A DNA stretch of 64,000 nt from positions 573,845 to 637,844 of the forward strand of contig NZ_FZOG01000002.1 in the NCBI RefSeq assembly GCF_900188155.1, written 5' to 3'. This DNA is from Pseudomonas segetis. Its GTDB lineage: Bacteria; Pseudomonadota; Gammaproteobacteria; Pseudomonadales; Pseudomonadaceae. The position numbers and the translations under genes are program-made. Below the pieces are notes generated by a model. It saw only the letters and a program-made list of their open reading frames with translations. It ran no database searches and was not told where the DNA came from. Below, piece by piece: positions 55,679-64,000 of this stretch (the stretch's first letter is position 1; each line of letters starts with the position of its first letter).

Positions 55679-56815
55679 TTAAAGCGAACGCGCAATAATC
55701 TCCTTCATGATTTCATTGGTGCCCGCGTAAATCCGCTGCACCCGCGCATCAGCCCAGGCCCGCGCGACCGGGTATTCCCACATGAACCCGTAACCGCCAT
55801 GCAACTGCACACATTCATCAAGCACCTTGCACTGCAGGTCCGTGCCCCAGTACTTGAGCATGGCCGCCGTAGGCACATCGAGTTTTCCTTGCAGATGCAG
55901 TTCCAGGCAGCGATCAACAAACACCTTGCCGATCTGGATTTCGGTGGCCATTTCCGCCAACTTGAAACGCGTATTCTGAAAATCAGCCACAGCCTTGCCG
56001 AATGCCTTGCGTTCACGGGTGTACTCGAGCGTCCACTGCAAGGCCGCCTCAGCCGAAGCCAGGGCACCAATACCGACAGTCAAGCGCTCCTGCGGCAGCT
56101 CCTGCATCAGGTAGGCAAAGCCCATACCCGCCTGCCCCAAAAGGTTTTCCCTGGGCACACGTACATCCTGGAAGAACAGCTCGGAGGTGTCCTGCGCTTT
56201 CATCCCGACTTTTTCCAGGCGCTTGCCCTTGGAAAAACCAGGTGTGTTGGCCTCAACCAGGAACAAGCTGGTGCCCTTGGCGCCCGCCGCAGGATCGGTC
56301 TTGGCCACCACAATTACCAAATCTGCCAGAAAGCCGTTGGTGATAAAGGTTTTCGAACCATTGATAACGTATTCGTCCCCATCGAGCACAGCAGTCGTTT
56401 TCACACCCTGCAAATCCGAGCCCGCACCGGGCTCTGTCATGGCGATAGCCGTGACCATCTCGCCACTGACCATCTTCGGCAGGTACTTTTGCTTAAGCTC
56501 CTGGGAGCCGTAATGCAGGATATAGGGTGCAACTATGTCCGAATGCAGTGAAAACCCGATCCCGGTTAACCCCAGGCGGCCTACTTCCTCAATCACCACT
56601 GTGCTGTAAAGGAAGTCAGCGCCTATGCCGCCATACTCCTCGGGAATGTGCGAGCAGAGCATTCCAGCCTCACCGGCCTTGTTCCACAGCGCTCTATCGA
56701 TGTGACCCTCTTTTTCCCACTGCCCATGGAAAGGTACGGCGTGCTGCTCAAGAAACTTGCGCACGCTGTCGCGAAAAAGTTCATGGTCAGAGCTGAATAT
56801 TGTTCTTGGAATCAT
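55679..56815 (-). CDS. Acyl-CoA dehydrogenase
   Basis: 378 residues with the full fold. The FAD-binding signature AMTEPGAGSDLQGVKTTA, SKTFITNG, and the C-terminal QLHGGYGFMWEYPVARAWADAR and YAGTNEIMKEI (with the likely catalytic Glu) are present. It oxidises an acyl-CoA to the 2-enoyl-CoA; long- or branched-chain preference cannot be read off. Electron transfer flavoprotein would be the acceptor. It is divergent from an AraC/GlxA-type regulator, which is the most obvious candidate controller. Confidence 0.93.
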   Translation of the reverse strand: MIPRTIFSSDHELFRDSVRKFLEQHAVPFHGQWEKEGHIDRALWNKAGEAGMLCSHIPEEYGGIGADFLYSTVVIEEVGRLGLTGIGFSLHSDIVAPYILHYGSQELKQKYLPKMVSGEMVTAIAMTEPGAGSDLQGVKTTAVLDGDEYVINGSKTFITNGFLADLVIVVAKTDPAAGAKGTSLFLVEANTPGFSKGKRLEKVGMKAQDTSELFFQDVRVPRENLLGQAGMGFAYLMQELPQERLTVGIGALASAEAALQWTLEYTRERKAFGKAVADFQNTRFKLAEMATEIQIGKVFVDRCLELHLQGKLDVPTAAMLKYWGTDLQCKVLDECVQLHGGYGFMWEYPVARAWADARVQRIYAGTNEIMKEIIARSL

Positions 56816-56819
56816 GCCT

Positions 56820-57041
56820 TCACCTGGAATCGTCAGTTTTCAAACCTGGTGTGACTTTAGGGCAGTAGCCTGGATAGTCACACTGGACACAAGCGCCAAA
56901 AAATAAGACGATCAGGCCGTACCTTGACCAAATCGCCCCTGCCCATGGATTAATGCTCGGCCAGAGGCACCGACTCAATAAGAAATACACGGCTTGAAGC
57001 CCTGCAACCGCAACCATTGCAGCCTTGATCAAACGCCGCAC
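56820..57041 (-). CDS. Possible small membrane protein (uncertain)
   Basis: A 73-codon frame from GTG ends four bases before the acyl-CoA dehydrogenase start. Two hydrophobic stretches (AAMVAVAGLQAVYFLLSRCL and YGLIVLFFGACVQC) and a Cys/Pro end would fit a small membrane protein. There is no ribosome site and the region is the likely promoter area of two divergent genes, so it may be chance. I do not recognise it. Confidence 0.25.
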   Translation of the reverse strand: MRRLIKAAMVAVAGLQAVYFLLSRCLWPSINPWAGAIWSRYGLIVLFFGACVQCDYPGYCPKVTPGLKTDDSR

Positions 57042-57061
57042 TCAATAAGAATAAATAGATC

Positions 57062-58066
57062 ATGATCATCCCTCATTCGACCCCGCTCAAGCGCGTATGC
57101 ATTTTGGCAACCACTGGTGTGTTTGCCTCAACCGTCCTGCAAGCCAAAGACTTCTTCCACATGGCCAGCTTGCGCCACGGCAAGCAGCAAGGCCTGGGCC
57201 TGACCCCAACCATTGAAATCAATATAGTCAGCCCTGACGGGATGCCTGTGCGCAGCTTCAGCGATGTGGTGATTCCCGTCGACAGCGACCTGGAACCGGC
57301 GGATGTGATCATCCTGCCGGCGTTCTGGGATGACTTCGATACCCTGTGCCACCGCCATCCCAACGTACTCACCTGGCTGCAAGAGTGCCACGCGGCAGGC
57401 AGCGCTATTTGTGGAGAAGCCACCGGGGTTTTCTGGATGGCCCAGGCCGGGCTGCTGGACGGCAAGGAGGCCACCACCTACTGGCGCTTTTTTAACGAGT
57501 TCAGCGAGCGATTCCCCAAGGTAATACTCAACCAGGACAAACATCTGTCGGATGCGGACAACCTGTACTGCGCAGGTGGCGTTACATCGACATGCGACCT
57601 GTTCATCTACCTGATCGAGCAATTCTGCGGCGCCAGCGTCGCCCAGGGCGTGGCCCGCGACATCCTGTTTGAGGTGCAACGCAACTATACCCCTGGACGT
57701 ATTGGCTTTGGCGGCCAGAAGCTGCATCACGACCTGACGATCCTGCAAATCCAGCAGTGGCTTGAAGAGCACTACGCCGACAAATTTCGTTTTGAAGACG
57801 TCGCTCGCGAACACGGCATGAGCATTCGCAATTTCATGCGCCGCTTCCAGAGCGCCACCGGCGACAAACCGCTGCATTACCTGCAAAGGTTACGCATCGA
57901 AACAGCCAAGAGCCTGCTCAGCGCCACCCGAAAAAGCATCAAGACCATCAGCTATGAAGTGGGCTACGACGACGCCAGTTTTTTTGCCCGCCTGTTTCGC
58001 CAGCACACCGAACTGTCACCCAACCTTTACCGTCGCCAGTTCCAGCACAAGAACGGCCCTGTCTAG
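57062..58066 (+). CDS. GlxA-family transcriptional regulator (DJ-1/PfpI plus AraC domains)
   Basis: 334 residues. The N-terminal half (to about 200) is a class I glutamine amidotransferase-like DJ-1/PfpI domain with the nucleophile-elbow region AGSAICGEATGVFWMAQAGLL. The C-terminal AraC/XylS domain has two helix-turn-helix units (FRFEDVAREHGMSIRNFMRRF and IKTISYEVGYDDASFFARLFRQ) and the P-x-x-Y-R-x-x-F end. Such regulators often sense amine or acyl compounds; the ligand here is unknown. Orientation suggests control of the divergent acyl-CoA dehydrogenase gene. The ATG has no clear Shine-Dalgarno. Confidence 0.92.
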   Translation: MIIPHSTPLKRVCILATTGVFASTVLQAKDFFHMASLRHGKQQGLGLTPTIEINIVSPDGMPVRSFSDVVIPVDSDLEPADVIILPAFWDDFDTLCHRHPNVLTWLQECHAAGSAICGEATGVFWMAQAGLLDGKEATTYWRFFNEFSERFPKVILNQDKHLSDADNLYCAGGVTSTCDLFIYLIEQFCGASVAQGVARDILFEVQRNYTPGRIGFGGQKLHHDLTILQIQQWLEEHYADKFRFEDVAREHGMSIRNFMRRFQSATGDKPLHYLQRLRIETAKSLLSATRKSIKTISYEVGYDDASFFARLFRQHTELSPNLYRRQFQHKNGPV

Positions 58067-58177
58067 GCAAAAGGCAAATACAACGCAAACCCTTGGATAG
58101 GTAGGCGTTAAAACCCAGCGTCCTATGATCGGAGACAGCCTTTGCAAGGCCTCCAATAACAACCATAGGACGCTCCC

Positions 58178-59143
58178 ATGCGCAGCCTGCTTTTCGCCCT
58201 GCTTGCCACCCTATGTTTCTGCGCCAGCGCGCAGGATGCATGGAAACCCTTCCCATACGACCAATCGGCTTTCGACTACTCCGGCGACAAACTGCGCCAG
58301 GCGTGGCCCCAGCTTACTCGCGGCTTCGGCACGGACTACCCCTACCCTGACGAAGCCTGGGTATTGAAGATGGCCAAACTGCATCCGCAAATTCTCGGCG
58401 CCCCCATTATTGCCTCGCAGGCCCAAGGCACGCCGGAGGAACTTGCCAGCGCTTATGCCGCAAAGCTCCAGGATGCATGGCGCAGCATGTTCAGGGGTGA
58501 TTTTGCCCAAGCCAAGGAACAAGGCATGGCCCTGGGTTTTGGCGGGCAAATACCGGCGATGTTCTCGCAAGTCATCTATGCAATGTTTCTCGAGGCCGAT
58601 CAAGACGAGAAACATCGCCTGCTAGAGCAAGTGATTGAGCTGACAGATGAAGCCGGCGAACTGATCAAGCTGGACATAGTGGCGCAATTCGGCCGAACCT
58701 ACGCTAAGGCACGTCTGGGCGAAGAATTGCCAATTCCCGTATCACTCAAGCGTGGCTATTCCTCACAGATTCCCGATGAACTCGACGCCATGCTCAGCAA
58801 GAAACCACTGCAACCTTATGCCCTGACCCTGTACGGTGGCTATCAGGCTGGAGTGATTCGCAAGGTCGGCTCCATGCTTGGCGGCCTCACTTACGGCGTC
58901 AGCGCAGAAAAAATGGAAGCCTATTTCGCACGCGCCTTTGCCGTTAGCGACGACCTTCCCATTGGCCATTATGAATATGCCAATGCGCTGACCTACGTCT
59001 ACGGTGACGATCAAGCCAGCAAAGCCCTGCAGCATCTTCAGCAAGCAGCGTCATTCACACCAATAAGCGCCATGGAATCACTGGAGATTGCCCAGGCCAA
59101 GCAGTTGCTGGCGGGCTTCAAGGAGCGCTTCGCGAACAATTGA
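58178..59143 (+). CDS. Secreted protein of unknown function
   Basis: 321 residues. A signal peptide (MRSLLFALLATLCFCASA, cut before QDAWKPF) is followed by a mainly helical mature part without cysteine pairs or membrane segments. Segments such as YAAKLQDAWRSMFRGDFAQAKEQGMALG and ASKALQHLQQAASFTPISAMESLEIAQAKQLL (shown here only as examples of amphipathic helices; the second begins ASKALQHLQQAA) suggest tetratricopeptide-like repeats. It is probably periplasmic. I do not recognise a named family. It is flanked by the GlxA-type regulator (112 bases upstream) and a terminator. Confidence 0.75.
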   Translation: MRSLLFALLATLCFCASAQDAWKPFPYDQSAFDYSGDKLRQAWPQLTRGFGTDYPYPDEAWVLKMAKLHPQILGAPIIASQAQGTPEELASAYAAKLQDAWRSMFRGDFAQAKEQGMALGFGGQIPAMFSQVIYAMFLEADQDEKHRLLEQVIELTDEAGELIKLDIVAQFGRTYAKARLGEELPIPVSLKRGYSSQIPDELDAMLSKKPLQPYALTLYGGYQAGVIRKVGSMLGGLTYGVSAEKMEAYFARAFAVSDDLPIGHYEYANALTYVYGDDQASKALQHLQQAASFTPISAMESLEIAQAKQLLAGFKERFANN

Positions 59144-59156
59144 GTGCAAGGCACAT

Positions 59157-59185
59157 ATAAAAAAGGCTGCCCATTGGCAGCCTTT
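59157..59185. terminator. Bidirectional intrinsic terminator
   Basis: An 11-bp perfect stem (AAAAGGCTGCC / GGCAGCCTTTT) with an ATT loop and an A-tract before it, between the secreted protein and zapE genes. Confidence 0.9.
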
Positions 59186-59196
59186 TGAACGGCAGT

Positions 59197-60294
59197 TTAC
59201 GGTTTATGCGCTCGCGCCAGGAACTCATGGGACTGCATTTCCAGCAAGCGACTGAGCGTACGCTGGAACTCAAAGGTCAAGCGCCCACCCGTGTATAGAT
59301 CCTTGAGCTCAACTTCTGCCGAAATGATCAACTTGACGTTACGGTCGTAGAACTCATCAACAAGGTTGATAAAGCGCCGCGCCATATCGTCAGTGGCAAC
59401 GCCCATCTGCTCGACATTCGCCAACAGTACCGCATGGAACACCTTGCCCAGCTCAATGTAGTCGTTCTGGCTACGCGGGCCATCACACAACTCACGAAAC
59501 TCGAACCAGGCCACGTCCTCACAGACTCGCACCGCGGTGATCTGCCGGTTCTCGATACTGATCGACTCGTTCTCAACCGCATGCGTGCAATCGGGCAGCA
59601 AACTCTTGAAGCTCTTGTGCAGGCTGGCATCGGCCTCAGCACCTAGCGGCCAATGAAACAACTCCGCCTGCTCAAGGGCACGCAAGCGATAATCAACACC
59701 ACTGTCGACGTTCACGATGTCGGTATGCTCTTTAAGTAAAGCAATGGCCGGCAAGAAGCGCGCACGCTGCAAGCCATCCTTGTACAGGCCATCGGGCACG
59801 ATGTTCGAAGTGGCAACCAGGCTGACGCCGTTTTTGAACAACTCTTCGAGCAAGGTCGCCAAAATCATTGCATCGGTAATATCCGAAACAAAGAACTCAT
59901 CGAAGCAGATAACCCGCGCCTCTTCGGCAAACTTCTTACCGATAATGGTCAGTGGGTTTTTCTCGCCCTTGAAGCCGCGCATCTCTTCGTGCACACGCTT
60001 CATGAAGCGGTGGAAGTGAGTACGCACCTTCTGCTCGAAAGGCAGAGCATCGAAAAAGGTATCGACCAGGTAGGTCTTGCCGCGGCCTACCCCCCCCCAA
60101 AAATACAGACCCTTGATCGGCGCCTGGCTTTTCTTGGCGAATAGTTTGCCGAACAAACCCGGCTTGCTGTTTTGCACGTCCGCGACCAAGTCGTCATACA
60201 GGCGCTGCAGATGGCGCACAGCCACTTCCTGCGCCGCATCATGAAAGAAGTCTGGACGTTTGAGATCGGCTTGATAGCGTTCTAGCGGAGTCAT
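59197..60294 (-). CDS. zapE: Cell division ATPase ZapE (AFG1-like)
   Basis: 365 residues. Walker A is GGVGRGKTYLVD, Walker B ICFDEFFVSD, with an arginine-bearing C-terminal AAA segment. Family features include LYFWGGVGRGKT near residue 65-75 and RFINLVDEFYDRNVKLI. ZapE binds FtsZ and destabilises its polymers late in division and under low oxygen; AFG1 relatives handle mitochondrial membrane proteins. It follows the trpS terminator and probably has its own promoter. Confidence 0.94.
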   Translation of the reverse strand: MTPLERYQADLKRPDFFHDAAQEVAVRHLQRLYDDLVADVQNSKPGLFGKLFAKKSQAPIKGLYFWGGVGRGKTYLVDTFFDALPFEQKVRTHFHRFMKRVHEEMRGFKGEKNPLTIIGKKFAEEARVICFDEFFVSDITDAMILATLLEELFKNGVSLVATSNIVPDGLYKDGLQRARFLPAIALLKEHTDIVNVDSGVDYRLRALEQAELFHWPLGAEADASLHKSFKSLLPDCTHAVENESISIENRQITAVRVCEDVAWFEFRELCDGPRSQNDYIELGKVFHAVLLANVEQMGVATDDMARRFINLVDEFYDRNVKLIISAEVELKDLYTGGRLTFEFQRTLSRLLEMQSHEFLARAHKP

Positions 60295-60312
60295 ATTCGT
60301 TAGCTGAGCAAC

Positions 60313-60345
60313 AAAAACGGGGCAGGTACTTTAGGCCCTGCCCCG
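60313..60345 (-). terminator. Intrinsic terminator of trpS
   Basis: On the minus strand a 9-bp perfect GC-rich stem (CGGGGCAGG / CCTGCCCCG) with a 10-base loop is followed by TTTTT. It separates trpS from zapE. Confidence 0.88.
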
Positions 60346-60384
60346 CAGATAATCAATCAGCTATCAGCGCAAAACGCCGAGTTA

Positions 60385-61734
60385 TTAGGCTTGCTCAGGC
60401 GCCAAAGCCTCGCGCAAGCGCTCAACGGCAGCCTTCATGGCCCCTGCATCCGCAAATTCAGGGCTGGTTGCCACGCTCTCACCATCGAGCCAAACAGCAA
60501 AACCATTGCCCTGCTCACGCACATCAAGTGGCTCACCGGACTGCAGATGCTTATTGACCATGCCCGCCGACTTGCCATCAGTAAAGGACTTCGAGAGCAG
60601 CAATTGTTCTCCAGAAGCATCGAGCAGACGAAAGCGGAAGCTGCCGTCGTCGTCACGGAAGCTGACAAAACGTGCACGCTTGCTGGCTTTCTTCTTCGAC
60701 GACTCGGTGCTGGTGGTAACCGAGCGAAACGAGCGTAGGCCAACGGCTTCACGCAGCTGGATCAGGAACGGAGTGGCGATCTTGCGTGCTTTGGCTGCGC
60801 CGTCCAGAAGAATGTCTTCCAGGTCCGCGGGGCGTTCAATCAAGGCCTGGTATTTCTCCCGGGGCTCGCCCAACTCAGCATTCAACAGATCATTAAGCCG
60901 TTGCTTGGCATCCCCCCAACCCATGCCATCAATCAACTCGGCGCGGAACTGGGCTTGCTGTTCAGGCGTAGCGAATGCCTGGTAGAGAGTGAACAGGTGC
61001 GAGCTATCGGGGTCCTTGGCTTCGCCCGGCAGCTTGGAGTCGGTCACTATGCGCGCCACCGCGTCACTCATTTGCTTGGCGCCACTAAACAATGGAATGG
61101 TGTTGTCGTAGCTTTTCGACATTTTGCGACCATCAAGGCCAGGCAAAGTCGCCACATCTTCTTCGATCACCGCCTCAGGCAAGGTAAAGAGCTCCTTACC
61201 CTGGCCAAACAGGTGATTAAAGCGCTGGGCAATGTCTCGCGCCATTTCAACATGCTGTATCTGGTCGCGCCCCACTGGCACCTTGTGCGCGTTGAACATC
61301 AAGATATCAGCGGCCATCAACACCGGATAGCTGAACAGGCCCATGGTCACACCCGCATCCGGGTCTTCACCTAGCTCGATATTCCGGTCAACAGAGGCTT
61401 TGTAGGCGTGCGCACGATTGAGCAGGCCCTTGCCCGCTACGCAGGTCAGCAACCAGCAAAGCTCAGGAATTTCCGGAATATCCGACTGGCGATAAAAGGT
61501 CGCCTTGTTGACGTCAAGGCCACAGGCCAACCAGGTTGCAGCGATTTCCAGGCGAGAACGCTGAATGCGTAGCGGATCATCGCACTTGATCAGCGCATGG
61601 TAGTCAGCCAAGAAATAAAACGAATCCACATCGGCATTGCGGCTGGCAACAATCGCGGGTCGGATTGCCCCAGCGTAATTGCCCAGGTGCGGCGTGCCTG
61701 TGGTGGTAATACCGGTAAGAATACGAGTGGTCAT
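60385..61734 (-). CDS. trpS: Tryptophan--tRNA ligase with DUF1508-like C-terminal extension
   Basis: 449 residues from [20 protein letters not shown]; codons upstream belong to the end of the hydrolase gene region. The class I signatures are [11 protein letters not shown] (HIGH equivalent) and [10 protein letters not shown]. The catalytic part ends near residue 330 (VGLRSFR). After a Lys/Ser-rich linker comes a segment of about 85 residues with the pattern [20 protein letters not shown]...[13 protein letters not shown], which looks like a DUF1508/YegP-type beta-alpha unit. The role of this extra part is not known to me. It charges tRNA-Trp. Confidence 0.95.
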   Translation of the reverse strand: MTTRILTGITTTGTPHLGNYAGAIRPAIVASRNADVDSFYFLADYHALIKCDDPLRIQRSRLEIAATWLACGLDVNKATFYRQSDIPEIPELCWLLTCVAGKGLLNRAHAYKASVDRNIELGEDPDAGVTMGLFSYPVLMAADILMFNAHKVPVGRDQIQHVEMARDIAQRFNHLFGQGKELFTLPEAVIEEDVATLPGLDGRKMSKSYDNTIPLFSGAKQMSDAVARIVTDSKLPGEAKDPDSSHLFTLYQAFATPEQQAQFRAELIDGMGWGDAKQRLNDLLNAELGEPREKYQALIERPADLEDILLDGAAKARKIATPFLIQLREAVGLRSFRSVTTSTESSKKKASKRARFVSFRDDDGSFRFRLLDASGEQLLLSKSFTDGKSAGMVNKHLQSGEPLDVREQGNGFAVWLDGESVATSPEFADAGAMKAAVERLREALAPEQA

Positions 61735-61751
61735 GTGCGTTCGCTTACTAA

Positions 61752-62378
61752 TTAGAGGCGCGGCAGTAACAAATCTTTTAGATCGGTCAGTTTGCCATGA
61801 AAAAAGTGCCCACATTCTGCCACGGTCAACAACTCATGTGGGCGCTCTAGCGCACTTGACCAGTCATAAACCAGCTGTGGCTCGACCACCTCATCAGCCT
61901 CAGGTTGTATAACGGTCATCTTGCAGCGCTGCGCCAGGGGTGTTTTTTCCAGGCGCATGACCGCCGGCGCGATCATGAACAGCTGTTGCACCTCGATGCC
62001 TTGCGCTTCCAGTCGCCCGGCGAGAGAGGCCGCAACAAAACCACCAAACGAAAAGCCCATCAAGGTCAGCGGCATATTCGGGTATTGTTCACCCAGCCAC
62101 TGTGCTACAGCCTCGGCATCATCGACTTCGCCGGCGCCCATGTCATGCGTACCCTCGCTATTGCCGACACCGCGATAGTTAAAGCGTAGAGTGTGCAGGC
62201 CTGAGTCCCGCGCAGTACGCTGCAAAGTCGAGACCACCTTGTTGAGCATAGTGCCGCCCTGCACAGGATTGGGGTGACATACAAGCGCAACGCCGCGTGC
62301 ATCGGGCACTTCAAGAGAAAGGGCTTCAAGCTGGCCGCTCGGACCTTGAATAAATAAAGCAGTTTCACGGGTAAGCAA
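61752..62378 (-). CDS. Alpha/beta hydrolase
   Basis: 208 residues from a TTG at 62378 with GGAG eight bases upstream. The nucleophile elbow is GFSFGGF and the likely triad is completed by an Asp in PEADEVV and the His in [24 protein letters not shown] and [15 protein letters not shown] are typical of the short dienelactone-hydrolase-like family close to E. coli YsgA/YpfH relatives. The substrate is unknown. It ends 17 bases before trpS, with which it probably shares a transcript. Confidence 0.88.
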   Translation of the reverse strand: MLTRETALFIQGPSGQLEALSLEVPDARGVALVCHPNPVQGGTMLNKVVSTLQRTARDSGLHTLRFNYRGVGNSEGTHDMGAGEVDDAEAVAQWLGEQYPNMPLTLMGFSFGGFVAASLAGRLEAQGIEVQQLFMIAPAVMRLEKTPLAQRCKMTVIQPEADEVVEPQLVYDWSSALERPHELLTVAECGHFFHGKLTDLKDLLLPRL

Positions 62379-62518
62379 AAGTGAACTCCGTGACCCATCG
62401 CAGGGTCGATTCGTCTAGGCTGTCAGCCTGCGCCAAAAACATATCGGCTCGCATTACGCTATACAGCGCAGGCGCCAACCGCTAACGTAAAGCAAAGCCG
62501 TTTAGAGAGGAAGGACTC

Positions 62519-62968
62519 GTGGAACAGACGCTAACAGCCTGGCTGATACCGGCCATAGCCCTGGTTGCAGGTATCGCAATAGGATTTCTAGTTGCGCGCT
62601 TGGCGCCCAATGCAGTTCCTGGCCGGACTCAACGCCAGCTGGACGACCTGCAAGAACGTTTTGACAACTATCAGAGTGATGTCGTCACCCATTTCAACAC
62701 CACTGCAAATCTGGTTAAGAAACTGACCCAGAGCTATCAGGACGTCCAAGAGCACCTTACCGAGGGCACCAGCAAACTGGCCCTCGACGAGCTGACTCGG
62801 CAACGCCTGATGGCTGCACTGCATGCAGACGAAGGTGGTGATAAACGCGACAAGCGCGAACGCCTGACACCGCCACGCGATCACGAAACACCCAAGGACT
62901 ACGCGCCGAAAATGGAGAACATTCCCGGCATGCTCGACGAAAACTACGGTCTGAAGAGCAAGCGCTAA
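62519..62968 (+). CDS. zapG: Z-ring-associated protein ZapG (YhcB, DUF1043)
   Basis: 149 residues from a GTG with GAGAGGAAGGA in front. One N-terminal membrane helix (LIPAIALVAGIAIGFLVARL) is followed by a coiled coil (TQRQLDDLQERFDNYQSDVVTHF), the conserved NTTANLVKKLTQSYQDVQEHL, and a charged, low-complexity tail. In E. coli YhcB links cell envelope synthesis with division. It is divergent from the hydrolase gene and ends in a long terminator hairpin. Confidence 0.93.
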   Translation: MEQTLTAWLIPAIALVAGIAIGFLVARLAPNAVPGRTQRQLDDLQERFDNYQSDVVTHFNTTANLVKKLTQSYQDVQEHLTEGTSKLALDELTRQRLMAALHADEGGDKRDKRERLTPPRDHETPKDYAPKMENIPGMLDENYGLKSKR

Positions 62969-62983
62969 AGCGCTTTGTTCATA

Positions 62984-63020
62984 GGCATAAAAAACCCGCA
63001 TTAAGCGGGTTTTTTATGCC
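62984..63020. terminator. Bidirectional intrinsic terminator between zapG and cysNC
   Basis: A 16-bp perfect palindromic stem (GGCATAAAAAACCCGC / GCGGGTTTTTTATGCC) with a five-base loop. The T-run falls inside the stem on either strand, and the cysNC stop is only six bases away. Confidence 0.92.
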
Positions 63021-63026
63021 TTGCGG

Positions 63027-64000
63027 TTAGATCACACCACGCTCGCGCAACGCAGCCAGGACCATTTTCACGCCCTCATCAACCGAGACGGTCTGCGTGT
63101 CGATAACCACGTCGGCATCGAGAGGCACATCGTAGGGGAATGACTCACCCGGGATGTTGTCGCCATTAGCCGCATATAACCCCTGCGGATCACGCTCACG
63201 GCAAGCCTGCGGCGAAGCCTGGACATAGACAGTGATCAGGCGCTCGGCACCAATCAGTGTCCTGGCCTGTTCACGGCCTTCTGCATCCGGCGCCACGAAA
63301 GCAGCCAGGGTCAACAAGCCAGCCTCATTGAATTGACGCGCCACATGAGCGGCACGGCGCCAGTTTTCGGTGCGCCCCGAACGATCCTGTGCCAGACCCT
63401 TGTTGAGGTCATGACGCAGGTTCTGGCCATCCAGTACATAGACTCCACGGCCCATGTCGAACAGCTTGCGCTCTACCGCGTATGCCAAGGTACTTTTGCC
63501 TGCACCCGACAAACCACTGAACAACACGGTGGCGGGCTTCTGCCCCAGCCTTGCCGCACGCTCCTCTACCGAGACATGTGCCAGCTTGCCGTGATGCCCC
63601 GTACCTTGAGAACCAACAGCTTCAGCAATGATCATGCCCGCGCCAACAGTGCCGTTGGTCAGGCGATCAATCACGATAAACGAGCCTGTAGTGCGGTTGT
63701 GTGCGTAGCCATCCAACGCGATAGGGGAATCCAGTGCGATACGCACCTTGCCGATCTCGTTGAGCTGCAAGCTGCTCGCAGCCCCCTCTTCCAGGGTATT
63801 AACATCAACCCGGTGAGCAATACTGGCAATAGAGCCAGGCACATAGCTGGTAGCGCGCTTGATGTCATATTTCTTGCCCGGCAGCATGGGCTCATCGGCC
63901 ATCCATACCAGCATCGCATCAAAGCTATCGGTCACCTGCGGCTTGCTGTCGGCGTGAACCAGCATGTCACCACGGGACACATCGATCTCGTCTTCAAGGG
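63027..64000 (-). CDS. cysNC: Bifunctional sulfate adenylyltransferase subunit 1 / APS kinase CysNC (partial)
   Basis: The 3' part of the gene; the 5' half with the GTPase domain lies beyond the window edge. The first visible residues ([12 protein letters not shown]) belong to the EF-Tu-like beta-barrel domains of CysN. After about 120 residues comes the APS kinase domain with Walker [37 protein letters not shown] and the usual C-terminal part ending RERGVI. The fusion makes adenosine 5'-phosphosulfate with CysD and phosphorylates it to PAPS. This is the start of sulfate assimilation and is typical for pseudomonads. Confidence 0.97.
   Translation of the reverse strand, partial: LEDEIDVSRGDMLVHADSKPQVTDSFDAMLVWMADEPMLPGKKYDIKRATSYVPGSIASIAHRVDVNTLEEGAASSLQLNEIGKVRIALDSPIALDGYAHNRTTGSFIVIDRLTNGTVGAGMIIAEAVGSQGTGHHGKLAHVSVEERAARLGQKPATVLFSGLSGAGKSTLAYAVERKLFDMGRGVYVLDGQNLRHDLNKGLAQDRSGRTENWRRAAHVARQFNEAGLLTLAAFVAPDAEGREQARTLIGAERLITVYVQASPQACRERDPQGLYAANGDNIPGESFPYDVPLDADVVIDTQTVSVDEGVKMVLAALRERGVI

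Overview
The window is chromosomal DNA of a Pseudomonas species of the fluorescens/putida type. Protein sequences and gene order both point there: SDR, DUF481, alkyltransferase-like, ampG, mscS-type, yajQ, response regulator, panE, histidine kinase, argJ, secA, lpxC, the whole division and cell-wall (dcw) cluster, rnpB, rsmI, lpoA, sspAB, petABC, rpsI-rplM, trpS and cysNC. From memory this matches the order around PA4389-PA4443 of P. aeruginosa PAO1. I saw no tRNA, rRNA other than rnpB-type RNA, insertion sequence, prophage or CRISPR array. Coding is dense, and base use looks uniform by eye.

Layout. Bases 1-11463 hold the tail of an SDR gene, two paralogous DUF481 outer-membrane proteins, an alkyltransferase-like DNA-damage protein, AmpG (muropeptide import), an InaA/WaaP-like kinase, an MscS channel, YajQ, and a plus-strand run of response regulator, PanE, histidine kinase and cobalamin adenosyltransferase. 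Bases 11495-18714 look like a block added relative to the PAO1 order. They carry an RluA pseudouridine synthase, DgkA, a methyltransferase, a ColS/ColR-like two-component system with a divergent PAP2 phosphatase, an AEC transporter and an HPP-CBS membrane protein. This block reads as an envelope-lipid maintenance module. Bases 18814-26148 hold a Nudix-TenI fusion, a GST, ArgJ, SecA, an M23 peptidase and, divergently, DciA.

Bases 26221-44192 are the minus-strand dcw cluster: mraZ, rsmH, ftsL, ftsI, murE, murF, mraY, murD, ftsW, murG, murC, ddlB, ftsQ, ftsA, ftsZ and lpxC. Genes mostly overlap or abut. There is a strong sigma-70-like promoter with an array of MraZ boxes in front of mraZ and an intrinsic terminator after lpxC. 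The cluster takes UDP-MurNAc to lipid II, recruits the divisome, and ends with the committed step of lipid A synthesis. rnpB follows upstream.

Bases 44929-53237 hold rsmI, then plus-strand lpoA-yraN-gmhA-dolP (cell-wall synthesis activator and outer-membrane functions), then minus-strand sspA-sspB and the cytochrome bc1 operon petABC. Bases 53492-64000 hold rplM-rpsI, an aldo-keto reductase, an acyl-CoA dehydrogenase with a divergent GlxA-type regulator, a secreted protein of unknown function, zapE, trpS with an extra C-terminal domain, an alpha/beta hydrolase, zapG, and the 3' part of cysNC.

No wholly new system stands out. The points most worth following are the ColRS-PAP2-methyltransferase-DgkA locus with a candidate ColR site, the TrpRS fused to a DUF1508-like domain, the Nudix-TenI fusion whose second domain has lost expected catalytic residues, the degenerate GGDEF regulator translationally coupled to PanE, and the DUF481 pair.
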